Source: Monocercomonoides exilis
Taxonomy: Eukaryota > Preaxostyla > Oxymonadida > Polymastigidae
Assembly (NCBI GenBank): GCA_001643675.2
Contig: LSRY02000024.1
Span: 870,001 to 934,000 of the forward strand
Direction of reading: 5' to 3'
DNA length: 64,000 nt
Shown here: positions 44,201-54,236 of the stretch, piece after piece
Numbering within the stretch: position 1 is the first letter of the stretch
How the letters are laid out: each line of letters starts with the position of its first letter
Notes under the pieces: model-generated
Told to the model about the DNA's origin: nothing
What the model saw: the letters and a program-made list of their open reading frames with translations, nothing else
Databases searched by the model: none
Translations under genes and position numbers: made by a program

Positions 44201-47200
44201 TTGAACAAACAGACATCCTCCGCTTTGAAGTGCATCTGACGCCGCTTCCGTCTTTTCTGCTTCGCGATGAAGATCTCAAAACAAGAGCAGCTGCTTTTAC
44301 GACTCATTCAAAGGAGAACAATAAAAAAATGAATGGTGAGAATTCTTCACGCACTGCAGGAGCAGCTGAACAATCGAAGCATTCTCATCATTCGGAACTA
44401 ACAACGTTGTTATCATCGAAGTCTTCTTCCTCTTCCTCCTCTTCCTCTTCAGAGCCATCTATTCTTCCAGATCCATCTGCTCTTCTCACATCAGCCTCAT
44501 CCTCCATCACCTCACTTCAGTTCCACGACTCCTCTCAGCTGTTTCCCAATGAGCCCCGCACAAAAATCGCCTCAAACAACATTTTTGGACCAACGTCGCT
44601 TCCTCTCTCAAAAGCAACAGGAAGAGTCCAACGGGCAAAGACGGTGCATGTGCCGACACAGAGCATCAGAGACATCCACGCTCAGCAACTTCCTCAGCCT
44701 CCACTGCCTCCACAACACCAGAATCAGTCATTGCAACCTCGTGCTGCTGCCAAAAAGGCACGATCGCCTTCGCCAATTCCAATAAGTGGCTCTTCAACGG
44801 GGCTGCTGCCTTCCACTCTGCCTGTGATGAAATCATCTTCTTTGTCTCCTCGATTGGATGCTGATTCTGATATGTCTTTGCGTCATTCGAAGGAGCAGCA
44901 TGCTGTGAAATCAAGAACACCTTTATCTCCTTCTCTCACACTGCCTTCACAAATAGAGATACCTGAATTGTCATCATCATCATCTTCTTCTTCTTCTTCT
45001 TTCTCTTCATTGTCAACTTCTTCATCTCATCAAATTGACACTCCGCTTCTCAGCACTTCATTCGCATCACCTCCAAATCTCCAATTTCCAACAATTCGTT
45101 TCCTGTTTGATTTACCTTTATCTTCCATTCTGCATGTTGACATTCAAGACCCATCAGAAAATGACTTGCATTTCACAAATGAAGACAATCAAAAACGAGA
45201 AAACGCAAATAAGTCGACTCTTTGGTTCGAAACTGATCCTAAAAGCAAACGTCACAATATATTTAGTAAGAATACTGATGAAAAAGAAGGAAAAGAAGAG
45301 AAGAAGAAAGAGAGAGAGGAACAAGAAAGCAAAGACGTTCTGCTTGTTGTGGACTTTGATCCATCATCAATCACCACGCCATTCTTCCACATTGATCCTC
45401 CAGTCACAGTCCTTCTCTCTCGAGCAGGCAGCGTGGAAGCAGCCGAAACGCTGTCTAATGAACTGCATCTTCTTGTGAACCATTTCTGTTTCGGAGGAGA
45501 AAACATGAGCTTTGGGCGTTTTGTTGTGTCGATGAACAGAGAAGGAGCATTGCGAACGATGATGCGGTGTATTTACTGTTGTCCTCAGTTGTATCATGCA
45601 GCATTCAGAAGAAGATTGGGTGATGGGCCAACAGTTGCAATTAGCAGAGTGAAAGATCTGTTGGAGGTGCTGGTTGCGAAGGAGGACATGGAGAATGACA
45701 TGGAAGAGAAAATGGTGCTGAAAATGTATGTGAAGGACAAAGATGAAAAAGAAGAAGAAGAAGAAGAAGCCGGGGAAGGAAAAGAAGGAGGGGAGAAAAA
45801 CGAGAAAATGGAAGGGAAAAGGGAAGTTGGGGTGTTTGAGACATTGAGCAAGAAGCTGGAACAGAACTATCCAAACATTACTGTGTCTTCCTCTTCCTGT
45901 TTTTGCTGTCCAAACTGCTCTTTTTTAACTCCGTTCTGCGAGACATTCGAGGCGCATCTGGAAGAATGTGGATGTTGTGACTCTTCTTCTTTGCCATCAA
46001 CAGCTTCTGCTTCTGCTTCTGCTTCATCATCATCTTCTTCTTCTTCTTCATCTTCATCTTCTTCATCTTCTTCATCTTCAGCTTTTTCTTCTGCTAATGA
46101 TCAAAATACACATCATCTTTGGGATTATGATCTAAATCTTCCATACATCCCAATGGCTATAAATCCCTTACGAGTTGTCAAAAGGACACCCTTAAGCCTC
46201 GACTCTTCAAATGAATCCTCTTCTTCTCTGTTTGAAAATCTTTCTATTTTGTCGGATGCTTACAAAACAGCATCATCTGAAAGTTCCAAATTATCTCGTT
46301 TGAGCGTCTGTACAACTCAAAGAAGCATCTCTTCTGTCGTCTTCTTCCATCCTTCTCCGTTTGTCCGCTCTGCTCGCTTCTTTCATTCTCTTCTGGAACA
46401 AAACTTTGATGAGCTTTCGTGTTTATCTCAGTTCACCCGCTCACTTATCACATCCTCTTTCAATTCGAATTCTCTTTCAATCTCTTCCAATCCATTTTCT
46501 TCTGCAGTGCCAAAAGCTCCTCCAATTCAAATCTCTTTCCCAACTGCATCTTCATTTTTCTCTCCTCTTTCTCTGTTGACACCTGCTAATGACACCTCAG
46601 CAGCATTTTCTTCTTCTTCAACAACAACTTCGTCTTCCTTCACTCCATCATCTTCTCCAACAAATTCACCTCAAAATTTAGCAAACTCAGAGCAGCAAAA
46701 AATCATTTCATTACCATCAGATACGACTAGATCACAGCTTCCATCCACAAAACTTCCTTTCTCTTCTTCTTCTTCTTCTTCACCTCCTTCAAGCAAGTGG
46801 CAAAGCGAAGGATCACTTCAGCAATCATCAGGTAATGTAACCACATTTCACATCAAATCCATTGCTTCCACTTCCTCATCACACAATAATTCCTCTTCGT
46901 CTTCATCTTCATCCCCTCCTTCACCTCTTTCCCTCCTTCAAAGCATTCCACCTCAGGTCTCTTCATGCTTTCCACGCATGCACTCCATCAGCGTTCCTTT
47001 AAGCGATCTGCACATCGGCGCCTGGCTTGTTGTCACAGGCACTTCTGGAGGTATCTTGCAGTCGTGTGTCGTCCTCTCAAACGTGCAGCTGATAGTCGTT
47101 CCACACAGTGGCTATTTGATCTACAAGATCCGCTCAGAGAGTCCGCGCATTTCCCACTTCACAACATGCGTTGACGTGCCCTTTGAGTCGATTATTAACG

Positions 47201-50115
47201 CAGAAGTCTCACTTCCCCGGTCGATTGTAGAGGCAGACATCCAACCGCCTGAGGAGAGCTTGATGCCTCGTGCAAGACAAATTACAGAACGCTCGAAGAA
47301 AGTAGACGGTGCTGCTGTGCTCACACTCACCCTGGCGAAGCCTCCACGCTATCGGATAGGCGTCATCTGCGAGAGGCAAGAGGGGTTCCTCTACCAGCCT
47401 GACTTCTCTCCAAACGACCAGGGTTCCCTCGTCGCCCGTCACCAACTCCACTTCGCATCAGAGCGCGATTTGTTCACCGTTCTGTCTGTTTTGGAGCGGC
47501 ACAGCGGATTTTACGGGATGTTTTTGAGGTCAAATTACGAGCTGATATCGACAGCTGCTTTAGTGAGAGTACCAGCAGACGGAGGAACCTGTGGAGAAAC
47601 AGTGGAAGTGCGGAACACTCCGCTTGAGGCACTTGAGGCGTTGAGCCATGTGGAGCCTGAGGCTTGGCTTGTGGACTCTGTCTCCACTGGTCTGTCTTGC
47701 GATGCATCTATCACACAGCAGCTACTTGTGGTGAACAAGGAAAGTGAACGTGAATGGAACAATAGAAAAGAAGGTTATCAAAAGAAAGGAGGAAGGAAGA
47801 GAAGAAGATTATTTTTGAACAGAAGCGAACGAAAGGAAAAATCACTATTTTCGTTTAATCGAATTGCACTTCCTCCTTCCTCTTTGACTGTTTATGAGAT
47901 GCAATATTTCATATTCTATCCTGAATTGTCGCATCGAGCATCGCTTTCATATCTTCTGTCTCCTCTCCTCTCAAAGCCACCAGCAGCTGCTTTTCAATTG
48001 TTCATGCCAGCTGACTCAACAGATGCAAGCACTCCATCTCACATTTCACTTTCTTCTTCTTCAACTTCATTGTCTTTTTCAACTCCATCTACTCCATCAA
48101 CTTCATCTATTACATCTGCCCCAGCCGTGTCAACTTTATCACCTATCTATCGCTATGCTCGCCCTCTGACTAATTTCCACTTCTTTGCTGATGTCAATTT
48201 GGAGACTCAGATCTGTCCACGCAACACATTCAGGAAAAGAAAGTTGAAGCCGTATGAGGAACAGACAGTCAACCTTATCAAAATACTGACAAAGAAGCGG
48301 ATGTTCGAGAGATACCTCAGCAGACACTCAATTGAAACTGATGAAAATACTAATCACGGTTCCTTTACTCATCATTCGCCTTCATTGGGATCAACATCAT
48401 TAGCAAAGGCTTCTTCGTTTGCACAGCCAATACAATCTCAAAACTCTTCAATGAAGTCTTCTCATTCGACTGCTCTTGCACTCCACAGCAAAGGGCGTGA
48501 GATGCCCAATCACCGCCCCAATGTGCCTCCTGCATCGCTTGACATCAACGAGAACTGGGGGCTCTTCACACGCTCCATCGAAAGGATGCTTCTTGCTTCA
48601 AAGACAAGTTCACATCAGCCTTATTCAATTGGTTCCTTTATTCCAACTCGACCTCATCCGAAGCCTTCTTCTTTAGTTCCTGGATATTCAAGTGCTCAAA
48701 ATCAGAGGTCAGAATCGCATTCTCCCACTCCTTCCGTTGGCTCTGTTTCGGCATCATTGAAGCCTTTTCAATCTTCTGCTCAAAGCTCTCATTGCCCACG
48801 CACGCTGTACTACGATCAAATGGCAGCTCAACGCAACATTCGGAGTCCGGGTGCTGCTCGAAAGGCTATTCAGGATAAAAAGCTTATGTATATGCTGAAG
48901 TTCGTTGCCCAGCAAAGACAACTCGAGGAAGGAAAGTCAGAAGAGGAAGATGAAGGAAATAATGATCTTTCATTCATTGAGCTGTTAGATACTCTTACAG
49001 AAGATGACGTGGAAGATATTCTTCTTATGGGAGATGACTCTCTTGACGATGTTGTGAAAGGCGTCGAAGTGTCAAAGGGATCAAGATTTTTCAAGAAAAA
49101 AGTCTTTTGCCGTTGTGGAATGACTGCAGGAACAGGGAACAACAGTAGCACTTTCATCAAGGGGCAAACAACTCACAATAATTATTCAAATCATTTCCTT
49201 GCACAAAATCAGAAAGTCTTGTCAAAAGAGCACATGGATTCATCTAACAGCCCCAAAACCTCTTCGGATATCTCTCCAATACCACCACCAACATGCAGCG
49301 ATTTGAGCTGGCTGGTACAGCAATCTTCAAGTGAAGTAGATGAAGCATCACAAGCTCCAATCACATGCCCCTGTCTTCTGATGGGCGAGCCGTGTTCTGC
49401 TGGGTGCGTGTGCAACAACTGCAACAATCCTCTGAACACGATGGAACTTGCCTTTTTCTCAAAATGCACAAAGGGGAGTTTTCTTTCTTTCCTTTGTGCA
49501 TTGCGAACAGGGGAGCTATCTCAATCAAGCGATTTGATCTGTCATTCGCGCATAAGGTTGGAAGGCGAACCTGATGACTCTCCTGCAACGATAATGGCTA
49601 ACAAACTTCCGCACAGAGCGGTGAATGGCTCCCTGTGCATCAACGATTTTGAATGCCGCTGTAAAGAAAAATCGTACTTCTCCTTCTGCCGCTTTGGCGC
49701 AATGCACCATTCGCAGTCATGGCACTGTGAAGATTGCAACGTCTGCCGAGACCCAATCGAATTCCACTGTGCTCGGTGCTGCCGGTGCTACAGAGACCCA
49801 ATTCTTCCGTGTGAGCACTGCTCGCAGCGGAGTGTTCTGAACGACTGGTGGGAGGCATTTTTGGCCTATGAAGCGAAGAAAAAGGCTGAGCCAGAAGAGA
49901 GAAGAGAACTATTAGCACCACCACGGCTGATGCTTACGGAAGCGCAGCGATCTCATTCATCGCTGAGCGAAAAGCTGGTTCTCGTGAGAGATGCAGCAAT
50001 GCTTGGCAGACGGTTTGTAAAAGACGATTGGTCGTATTTTACAAGATATTTAGCACCACTGCTGTGTGGTAACGATCATGAAGTTGAACGAGAAGTTGAG
50101 AGGAGAGATATCTAA
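41251..50115 (+). CDS. 2954-residue protein with C-terminal CXC-like Cys-rich region
   Basis: One exon of 8.9 kb. Folded islands are separated by Ser/Pro-rich and Glu-rich low complexity. Islands include an N-terminal block with a possible C2H2-type site (ICSRCGLIG ... HVSLHH), IGAWQMIDSRFVPADHLFLR, RVFVTCIWATGEESALLATG, VTVLLSRAGSVEAAETL, and a block near 46.95-47.55 kb (HIGAWLVVTGTSGGILQSC ... PPRYRIGVICERQEGF). The last 350 residues hold FCRCGMTAG, TCPCLLMGEPCSAGCVCNNC followed by NNPLN, and CEDCNVCRDPIEFHCARCC. The CxC...CPC...GxPC...CxCxxC-NP pattern resembles CXC (TSO1/MSL2/EZH-type) zinc domains, suggesting chromatin or DNA binding; this is inference. The start is the first ATG (MHRIASHAS); a non-ATG extension lies upstream. 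Confidence 0.75.
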   Translation: MHRIASHASFKVPLSFLQCGDFFLSKIPMNIVNFSTNISTAQFSLNEEMSLEFCFSLQPYGIFLYFSDKSKAKNYRCFFPISDLKQTALFEPTPENLSWTNFISSIENESSDREGKITIYCVLVIDFQSFFFQQQNISDLSESNQWKECEDISNGSFRKWGRMACWLPVNFIENLFSTYASSSLSFETIYSITSELSSKNVICSRCGLIGLSDENGTFEADQELYAKHVSLHHVKAPPKSTEITFPPLSPLFHYSPSKRNITAPHSLLTEYHHLLSCALSPSLLLSLKSLSDQSSSASSSSKQFDEASGDPLLCSSLFSSSESLNSFIDSTFPLVLSQRSPPLPLQSPCLMKPKSSESTEPRLLSKICTHSLSLPAHTITIGAWQMIDSRFVPADHLFLRQWAEDDVLQWLETQLRVKLPKKRKTIRSGVSAASDAIEPNASSIASPNISSFKPTSVNQHTSTNDPDSSFNSMYSHALSSKYSARVFVTCIWATGEESALLATGMKMVEAQKEREKADRKRKLLEDLERKRLMVRKEWVKQQISNGKDNSLQSRMDEKEQDNLMDELNRIEKQENELFEKKNEISKRKKIDLSFESIMYCRNPSSNSLSSIDSPFYSRSIESDLSSAASSSSTEKNGQSVKLSGFYLSCAEEEARSALRALQEDALDGEYFHYSEYGTCSTKDKYRYGNEDMKEDEDEEEEEEEDDNDDDMKRGSMSSMKDHMRLDDVKNEMMLKYNPFNPKRKENEDLVLSTFNEEVVGWVKIEQNGSEASSRKQKDEEAKEEERKNEKMRNIQSALQNLLDNPFTQSDIESPVINDSDVIPIEKPSPSSLSPSLTPLPTPLPSISSPPVVQLQTSPSLVPPNIITSLTTSEYSTDSVSPSSSPLPLLIPSYSSPRLQSPSSSTPSSPSLPSSSSTTHTSVKSTYLPVLSSLITNTPHTTWSSPTPNRSISITSTPVASASQTEWARNEDEVLRILNERERLLEQTDILRFEVHLTPLPSFLLRDEDLKTRAAAFTTHSKENNKKMNGENSSRTAGAAEQSKHSHHSELTTLLSSKSSSSSSSSSSEPSILPDPSALLTSASSSITSLQFHDSSQLFPNEPRTKIASNNIFGPTSLPLSKATGRVQRAKTVHVPTQSIRDIHAQQLPQPPLPPQHQNQSLQPRAAAKKARSPSPIPISGSSTGLLPSTLPVMKSSSLSPRLDADSDMSLRHSKEQHAVKSRTPLSPSLTLPSQIEIPELSSSSSSSSSSFSSLSTSSSHQIDTPLLSTSFASPPNLQFPTIRFLFDLPLSSILHVDIQDPSENDLHFTNEDNQKRENANKSTLWFETDPKSKRHNIFSKNTDEKEGKEEKKKEREEQESKDVLLVVDFDPSSITTPFFHIDPPVTVLLSRAGSVEAAETLSNELHLLVNHFCFGGENMSFGRFVVSMNREGALRTMMRCIYCCPQLYHAAFRRRLGDGPTVAISRVKDLLEVLVAKEDMENDMEEKMVLKMYVKDKDEKEEEEEEAGEGKEGGEKNEKMEGKREVGVFETLSKKLEQNYPNITVSSSSCFCCPNCSFLTPFCETFEAHLEECGCCDSSSLPSTASASASASSSSSSSSSSSSSSSSSSSAFSSANDQNTHHLWDYDLNLPYIPMAINPLRVVKRTPLSLDSSNESSSSLFENLSILSDAYKTASSESSKLSRLSVCTTQRSISSVVFFHPSPFVRSARFFHSLLEQNFDELSCLSQFTRSLITSSFNSNSLSISSNPFSSAVPKAPPIQISFPTASSFFSPLSLLTPANDTSAAFSSSSTTTSSSFTPSSSPTNSPQNLANSEQQKIISLPSDTTRSQLPSTKLPFSSSSSSSPPSSKWQSEGSLQQSSGNVTTFHIKSIASTSSSHNNSSSSSSSSPPSPLSLLQSIPPQVSSCFPRMHSISVPLSDLHIGAWLVVTGTSGGILQSCVVLSNVQLIVVPHSGYLIYKIRSESPRISHFTTCVDVPFESIINAEVSLPRSIVEADIQPPEESLMPRARQITERSKKVDGAAVLTLTLAKPPRYRIGVICERQEGFLYQPDFSPNDQGSLVARHQLHFASERDLFTVLSVLERHSGFYGMFLRSNYELISTAALVRVPADGGTCGETVEVRNTPLEALEALSHVEPEAWLVDSVSTGLSCDASITQQLLVVNKESEREWNNRKEGYQKKGGRKRRRLFLNRSERKEKSLFSFNRIALPPSSLTVYEMQYFIFYPELSHRASLSYLLSPLLSKPPAAAFQLFMPADSTDASTPSHISLSSSSTSLSFSTPSTPSTSSITSAPAVSTLSPIYRYARPLTNFHFFADVNLETQICPRNTFRKRKLKPYEEQTVNLIKILTKKRMFERYLSRHSIETDENTNHGSFTHHSPSLGSTSLAKASSFAQPIQSQNSSMKSSHSTALALHSKGREMPNHRPNVPPASLDINENWGLFTRSIERMLLASKTSSHQPYSIGSFIPTRPHPKPSSLVPGYSSAQNQRSESHSPTPSVGSVSASLKPFQSSAQSSHCPRTLYYDQMAAQRNIRSPGAARKAIQDKKLMYMLKFVAQQRQLEEGKSEEEDEGNNDLSFIELLDTLTEDDVEDILLMGDDSLDDVVKGVEVSKGSRFFKKKVFCRCGMTAGTGNNSSTFIKGQTTHNNYSNHFLAQNQKVLSKEHMDSSNSPKTSSDISPIPPPTCSDLSWLVQQSSSEVDEASQAPITCPCLLMGEPCSAGCVCNNCNNPLNTMELAFFSKCTKGSFLSFLCALRTGELSQSSDLICHSRIRLEGEPDDSPATIMANKLPHRAVNGSLCINDFECRCKEKSYFSFCRFGAMHHSQSWHCEDCNVCRDPIEFHCARCCRCYRDPILPCEHCSQRSVLNDWWEAFLAYEAKKKAEPEERRELLAPPRLMLTEAQRSHSSLSEKLVLVRDAAMLGRRFVKDDWSYFTRYLAPLLCGNDHEVEREVERRDI

Positions 50116-50596
50116 TTTTCCAAAACTTGAAAAGTTAAAAATACTTTTAAAAAATCTGAATCTAACCCCAAATTTTCCGAAGTTTATGAAATTAGACAAA
50201 TTATATTGTGATATTTGTTAAAATGGTTGATATCTTCAATTTTTGATGTTTTACATAATTACATTTGATTTCTTTTTAGTGAATTTGCACGCTCTTAAAC
50301 GAATTGCATCTTCGGTTTATTTTTTTAAAAAAAATATTATTATTTTTTCTGAACGAATAAATTGACTTATGTTTTACACAAAAACTTTAGAATATTTTTT
50401 TTGTTAGAAAATAATATATTGGAAATTACTCTCAACTCATCTTTTTTTTCACAATTTTGTCAAATGCTTGACGAAGTTGAATTTCTAAAAAAAAATTGGA
50501 GAGAAATACTTGATTAAATTTTAGAGAAATATTGCTTCATAAACAAAAAAAAAAAAAAAAATAAAGGCGATCGAAAAATAATTATTTTTTTCTGAA
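50116..50596. other. AT-rich spacer upstream of the metallophosphoesterase
   Basis: 480 bp with homopolymers, including a run of about 17 A near 50548. It must contain the end of the upstream transcript and the promoter of the gene at 50597. No gene or repeat was recognised. Confidence 0.45.
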
Positions 50597-52851
50597 ATGC
50601 TTTCGACTGTTATTTTTTCGTTGTTGGTAGTCATTAGATTCACATTTTGCGAAGAAAAGGGATTAAATATTACAATTATTCATACAACTGACAGTTTGTA
50701 TTATATTGCTTTTTCTTATTTGAATGAAAGTATTTTTCATAATGTCTGTTTGTGTCAGTGCATGGATGGGTAAATGGGCATCCTCATGAGCCAACCATGA
50801 ATGCTAATTTGGGGGATATTTATAATTATATGTATCATATGAAACAAAAGCAAGGACCTCAGAGCAAAGTTATGGCCTTTGATACAGGTGACTATTCTCA
50901 GGGCACTGGATTAAGTGATGCCACACCAATTCAAGGGGAATTTATATTTAAGGTTATTCAAAAAATGCCTTATGATGGACTTTGTATCGGGAATCATGAG
51001 TTGAAAACCAATCCGTGCATTGATAATGTTGCAAATAATGTTGTTCCGTTCTGGAAAGGACGTTATCTTGCAATTAATGTTCATCACATAAATAGTTCGA
51101 AGAAAATGGGAGACCGTTACTTCACTTTAGATTTACCAAATGGAAAAGGAAAAGTTCTTGTTTTCGGATGGCTGTTAACTTGGAACAGTCATGATACTAA
51201 TGCTTATGTTACAAAAGTTGAAACTTCTTTGAAAGAAAGCTTCTTTAACGAAGCATTTGCGATTCCCAACGTAAAGCTTATTATTTGTTTGTGCCATATT
51301 GACACGACCAATCCTGAAGTTGAATTGATCAGAAAATTTATGAAGAAAAATAAGCCCAGCGTACCTGTTGTGATGCTTACAGGGCATTCACACAAAAAGC
51401 GCACCTTTGTCCCCAGCACTTCGGATTATGAAATGGAAAGTGATCATTACAGCCGTTGTTTGGGGCTGTTGAATTTCGTTCTTCCAGATGCTCTTTTGAA
51501 TGGGAATGTCACAAATGCAGACAGTCTGAATATTACATACAAACAGCAATTTCTCACGACTAATGTTGCCCAAATGCAAGCATCTGCAGGCATTCGCAAC
51601 AGCAGTCAGTGGGACACGCCTACGGGGTTGGCAATCAAAGCAGAGCTTAAAAAGAAGAATGATGAACTTCATTTAAGTGAGGTGATCGGCTGCTCGCCAA
51701 AGCAATATGCTGCAAAAGACTTGTACCCGATCATGGTTAACAAAGTTCTCCCTTCAAGATTCAAATTCAGCACGAAATTTGTTTACACGATGAAAAACAA
51801 TGTGATGAGATGTATGGTGATTTTTTAATAAAAATGAGAAGATTGAGCATATTTGTGAATTTGAGAAATGTGCAAAGGCACATTTATTGTGAAATAGAAA
51901 GTAATTTTGTTATCTTTTATGTTGAATATGTTCGTTTTCATGTTTATCTTGTTTATTTGAATTTTTTATGTGGGAAAAAATATTTATTTTGTTTGTTCGT
52001 AGATCCTCTGTACAAAGGGCAGATTGTTTACAATGACATCTTTACGATTGATCCGTTTAATTATTCTGTTAGAACATACTCAAATGTGAAGGGAGAGCAC
52101 TTGAAGAAGCTTGCGCCTCTTCTGAATGAATATTATTTTTCTGATAATTTGAAATCGCTCAACAACAGCAGCACATTCGAGCTCATCCACACGATGAATG
52201 AAGAGAAAAAGATAACTGCCACGTTGGATACCATTGCGCGTGGTGTTTATAAGCCAAGGGATCTCGGCTACTGGTTCCGCCCCATCTTTGTCGACTATGT
52301 GCGCAATTATATGAAATGGTTTGAGTCACTGGTGAATGATAATTGATTGAACTGTGAAAAAAATGAAAAAATATGAATCATCTTTAATGTTAAATTTTTT
52401 ATGTTAAATAATTGTTTTATAAACAAATGGACTTTTCATGACTTTGCATATTCACTTATATGTTCTCTTTATATACTGCTTTGATTCAACAATTTATAAC
52501 AGTGGCAAGACATTTACAGATAGAGGAGAAGGAGAAGGAGAAGAAACGACAGTAGATGTTGATTCAGATCAGATGACTTTGACTTCATTTGATGAAGAAC
52601 AGCATGCTGAAGCAGAAGAGGAAAGCGTTGGAGCAACGGAGAGTGCAGATCCAATCGACGAAGGCGAACAACACCCGAAGAAAAAGACATTTAATACTAC
52701 AACTTGTATCGTTTGTGTTGTTTCAGCGTGTGCGGTTGTTGCTGTTGCAGGTGTGTTTGTTGCAATTTTAATGGCGAAAAAGAGGCGAAGAACCCAAAGA
52801 AGTTTAGAAAGCGTTTCTTTTACCAATGGGGAAGTTGAGCCGCTTCTCTAG
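50597..52851 (+). CDS. 5'-nucleotidase-like metallophosphoesterase, type-I membrane protein
   Basis: Exons 50597-50693, 50759-51811, 52003-52324 and 52503-52851 join to 606 aa. A signal peptide (MLSTVIFSLLVVIRFTFC) precedes the calcineurin-like phosphoesterase core: HTTDMHGW (completed only by splicing), AFDTGDYSQGTG, IGNHE, LCHID and LTGHSHKK, all metal-ligand motifs. The C-terminal nucleotidase-like half includes YKGQIVYNDIFTIDPFN, then a linker, a membrane segment (CIVCVVSACAVVAVAGVF) and a basic stop-transfer KKRRR. It is closest in outline to the secreted or vacuolar 5'-nucleotidase-like family (yeast YHR202W type). The catalytic domain would face the lumen or outside. Introns are 65, 191 and 178 nt; the GTATGG and GTCACT donors were chosen for frame. 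Confidence 0.85.
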
Positions 52852-53243
52852 CATTAATTCGTGTTCGTTTTCATATTATTTGATTTCTTTGGCTCAACAG
52901 AGGAATTTTTATTGTTGTATTCTTTTTTGGACAGCGTTTTTTCTTTTTTATTCTGTTTCATTTATTTTATTAAACAATAATTATGTACTATGAGATGAGT
53001 TATACGTATTTTTTATTAGTTCGAAGCAATTCTTAATTTTGTCAATGTAAAATTATTATTGAAGCGAAATCACATTGCTCAGGACTGAATTTAATATAGC
53101 TTCATCTCTGTTTGTTTGAAAATAAATCTTAAATAAACAAAATGAAAAGAAAAAGAAAATTAATTCAGATTAATTATTTTATTATAAAAACAGAAATATT
53201 CTATTCAACGATGTGAGAGAATTATAAGAAAATTAGGGTTTTA
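52852..53243. other. AT-rich intergenic stretch
   Basis: About 390 bp downstream of the metallophosphoesterase, A/T-rich with TTATTTTATTAAA-type sequence that may include its polyadenylation region. Nothing else is visible. Confidence 0.4.
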
Positions 53244-54236
53244 ATTTTATCTTGACCTTTTTTCTTTATCTTGACCTTTTTCTTTTTTGCAAAGCTTTTA
53301 GCTTTACTCAAGCCTGCGATAAATAAAAAATAACCAGAAATGTTTGAAATGTTTTAATTTCCTTATTCTATATTTCTTTTTCAATATTTCTTGTTTTTCA
53401 AAAAGATCGAGGATTATAATAATTTTTTGTTTTGATCATTGACTTGCTGCTTTTCCATCGAATATTTTTTATCGGAAGTTTTAAGCTTTCATATCATAAA
53501 ACATCGTTTCTTTTTTATAAGTTGAACTTGTTTTAAACTTTCTCAACTTGTTTTTTTATCATTTTTTCTCATTTCACACATTTTTTCAAAAAACACGATT
53601 TCAGAGACATGCATCCATTTGTTTTAAAATTTATTGAAATAATAAATAAACATTATTAAAATAAAACGATTCTCGTATGTCAAAATATTTATTTGTTTGT
53701 ATATGTTTGGTAATAAAAATAACAAAAAAATCATATGTACTTGCTTTTTAGTTAATATTCTTGAAAAGTTCCTTTTCATTTCAAAACTTAATACAAATAA
53801 ACGATAATTAAGACTTCGTGTATTTTTTTCATTTAAATGAAATTTGACACAAACACTTGTTTATAAAAAAAATCGTGTTTTAAGCGAAAACAGTGAAATG
53901 AGAAAAAAAGGTCAAAAATAAATTAGAAAATGTTAAAAACAAGTTAAAATTATAATATAGGAACGTGGAATCGTGATGCTGTGGCTTGAAACGTTCGGTA
54001 CAAAATATTCGGTGAATAATCAGCAAGTCTTTGATCTGGGTCCTAAAATAATATAAATATTTATTATCTTTTTATACATAATAATTTCAAAAATTTTTTA
54101 ACAGAATTCTGAAAAACAAAAATATCAAGAAGTCTATTTATTTTGTTTTTGTTTTAAGCCTTTTAACAAATCAAAAAAGCAAAAATAAGTTTCAAAAAAA
54201 TAGGGTTGAGATAAAAAATTGAGGTCAAGATAAAAT
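53244..54236. repeat. Imperfect 1-kb palindrome (inverted duplication)
   Basis: Arms 53244-53735 and 53740-54236 are diverged inverted copies with one shared centre near 53738. Matching blocks at corresponding distances are ATTTTATCTTGACC (53244 and 54236), GACTTGCTG...CGAATATTTT (about 53441-53470 and 54003-54030), AAAACACGATTT (about 53590 and 53880) and TTTTTCTCATTTCAC. Identity is patchy, and the arms have drifted. The right arm contains an exon-like frame (see 53950-54389); in the left arm the same segment is full of stops. I infer an old inverted duplication or foldback element. Confidence 0.65.
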
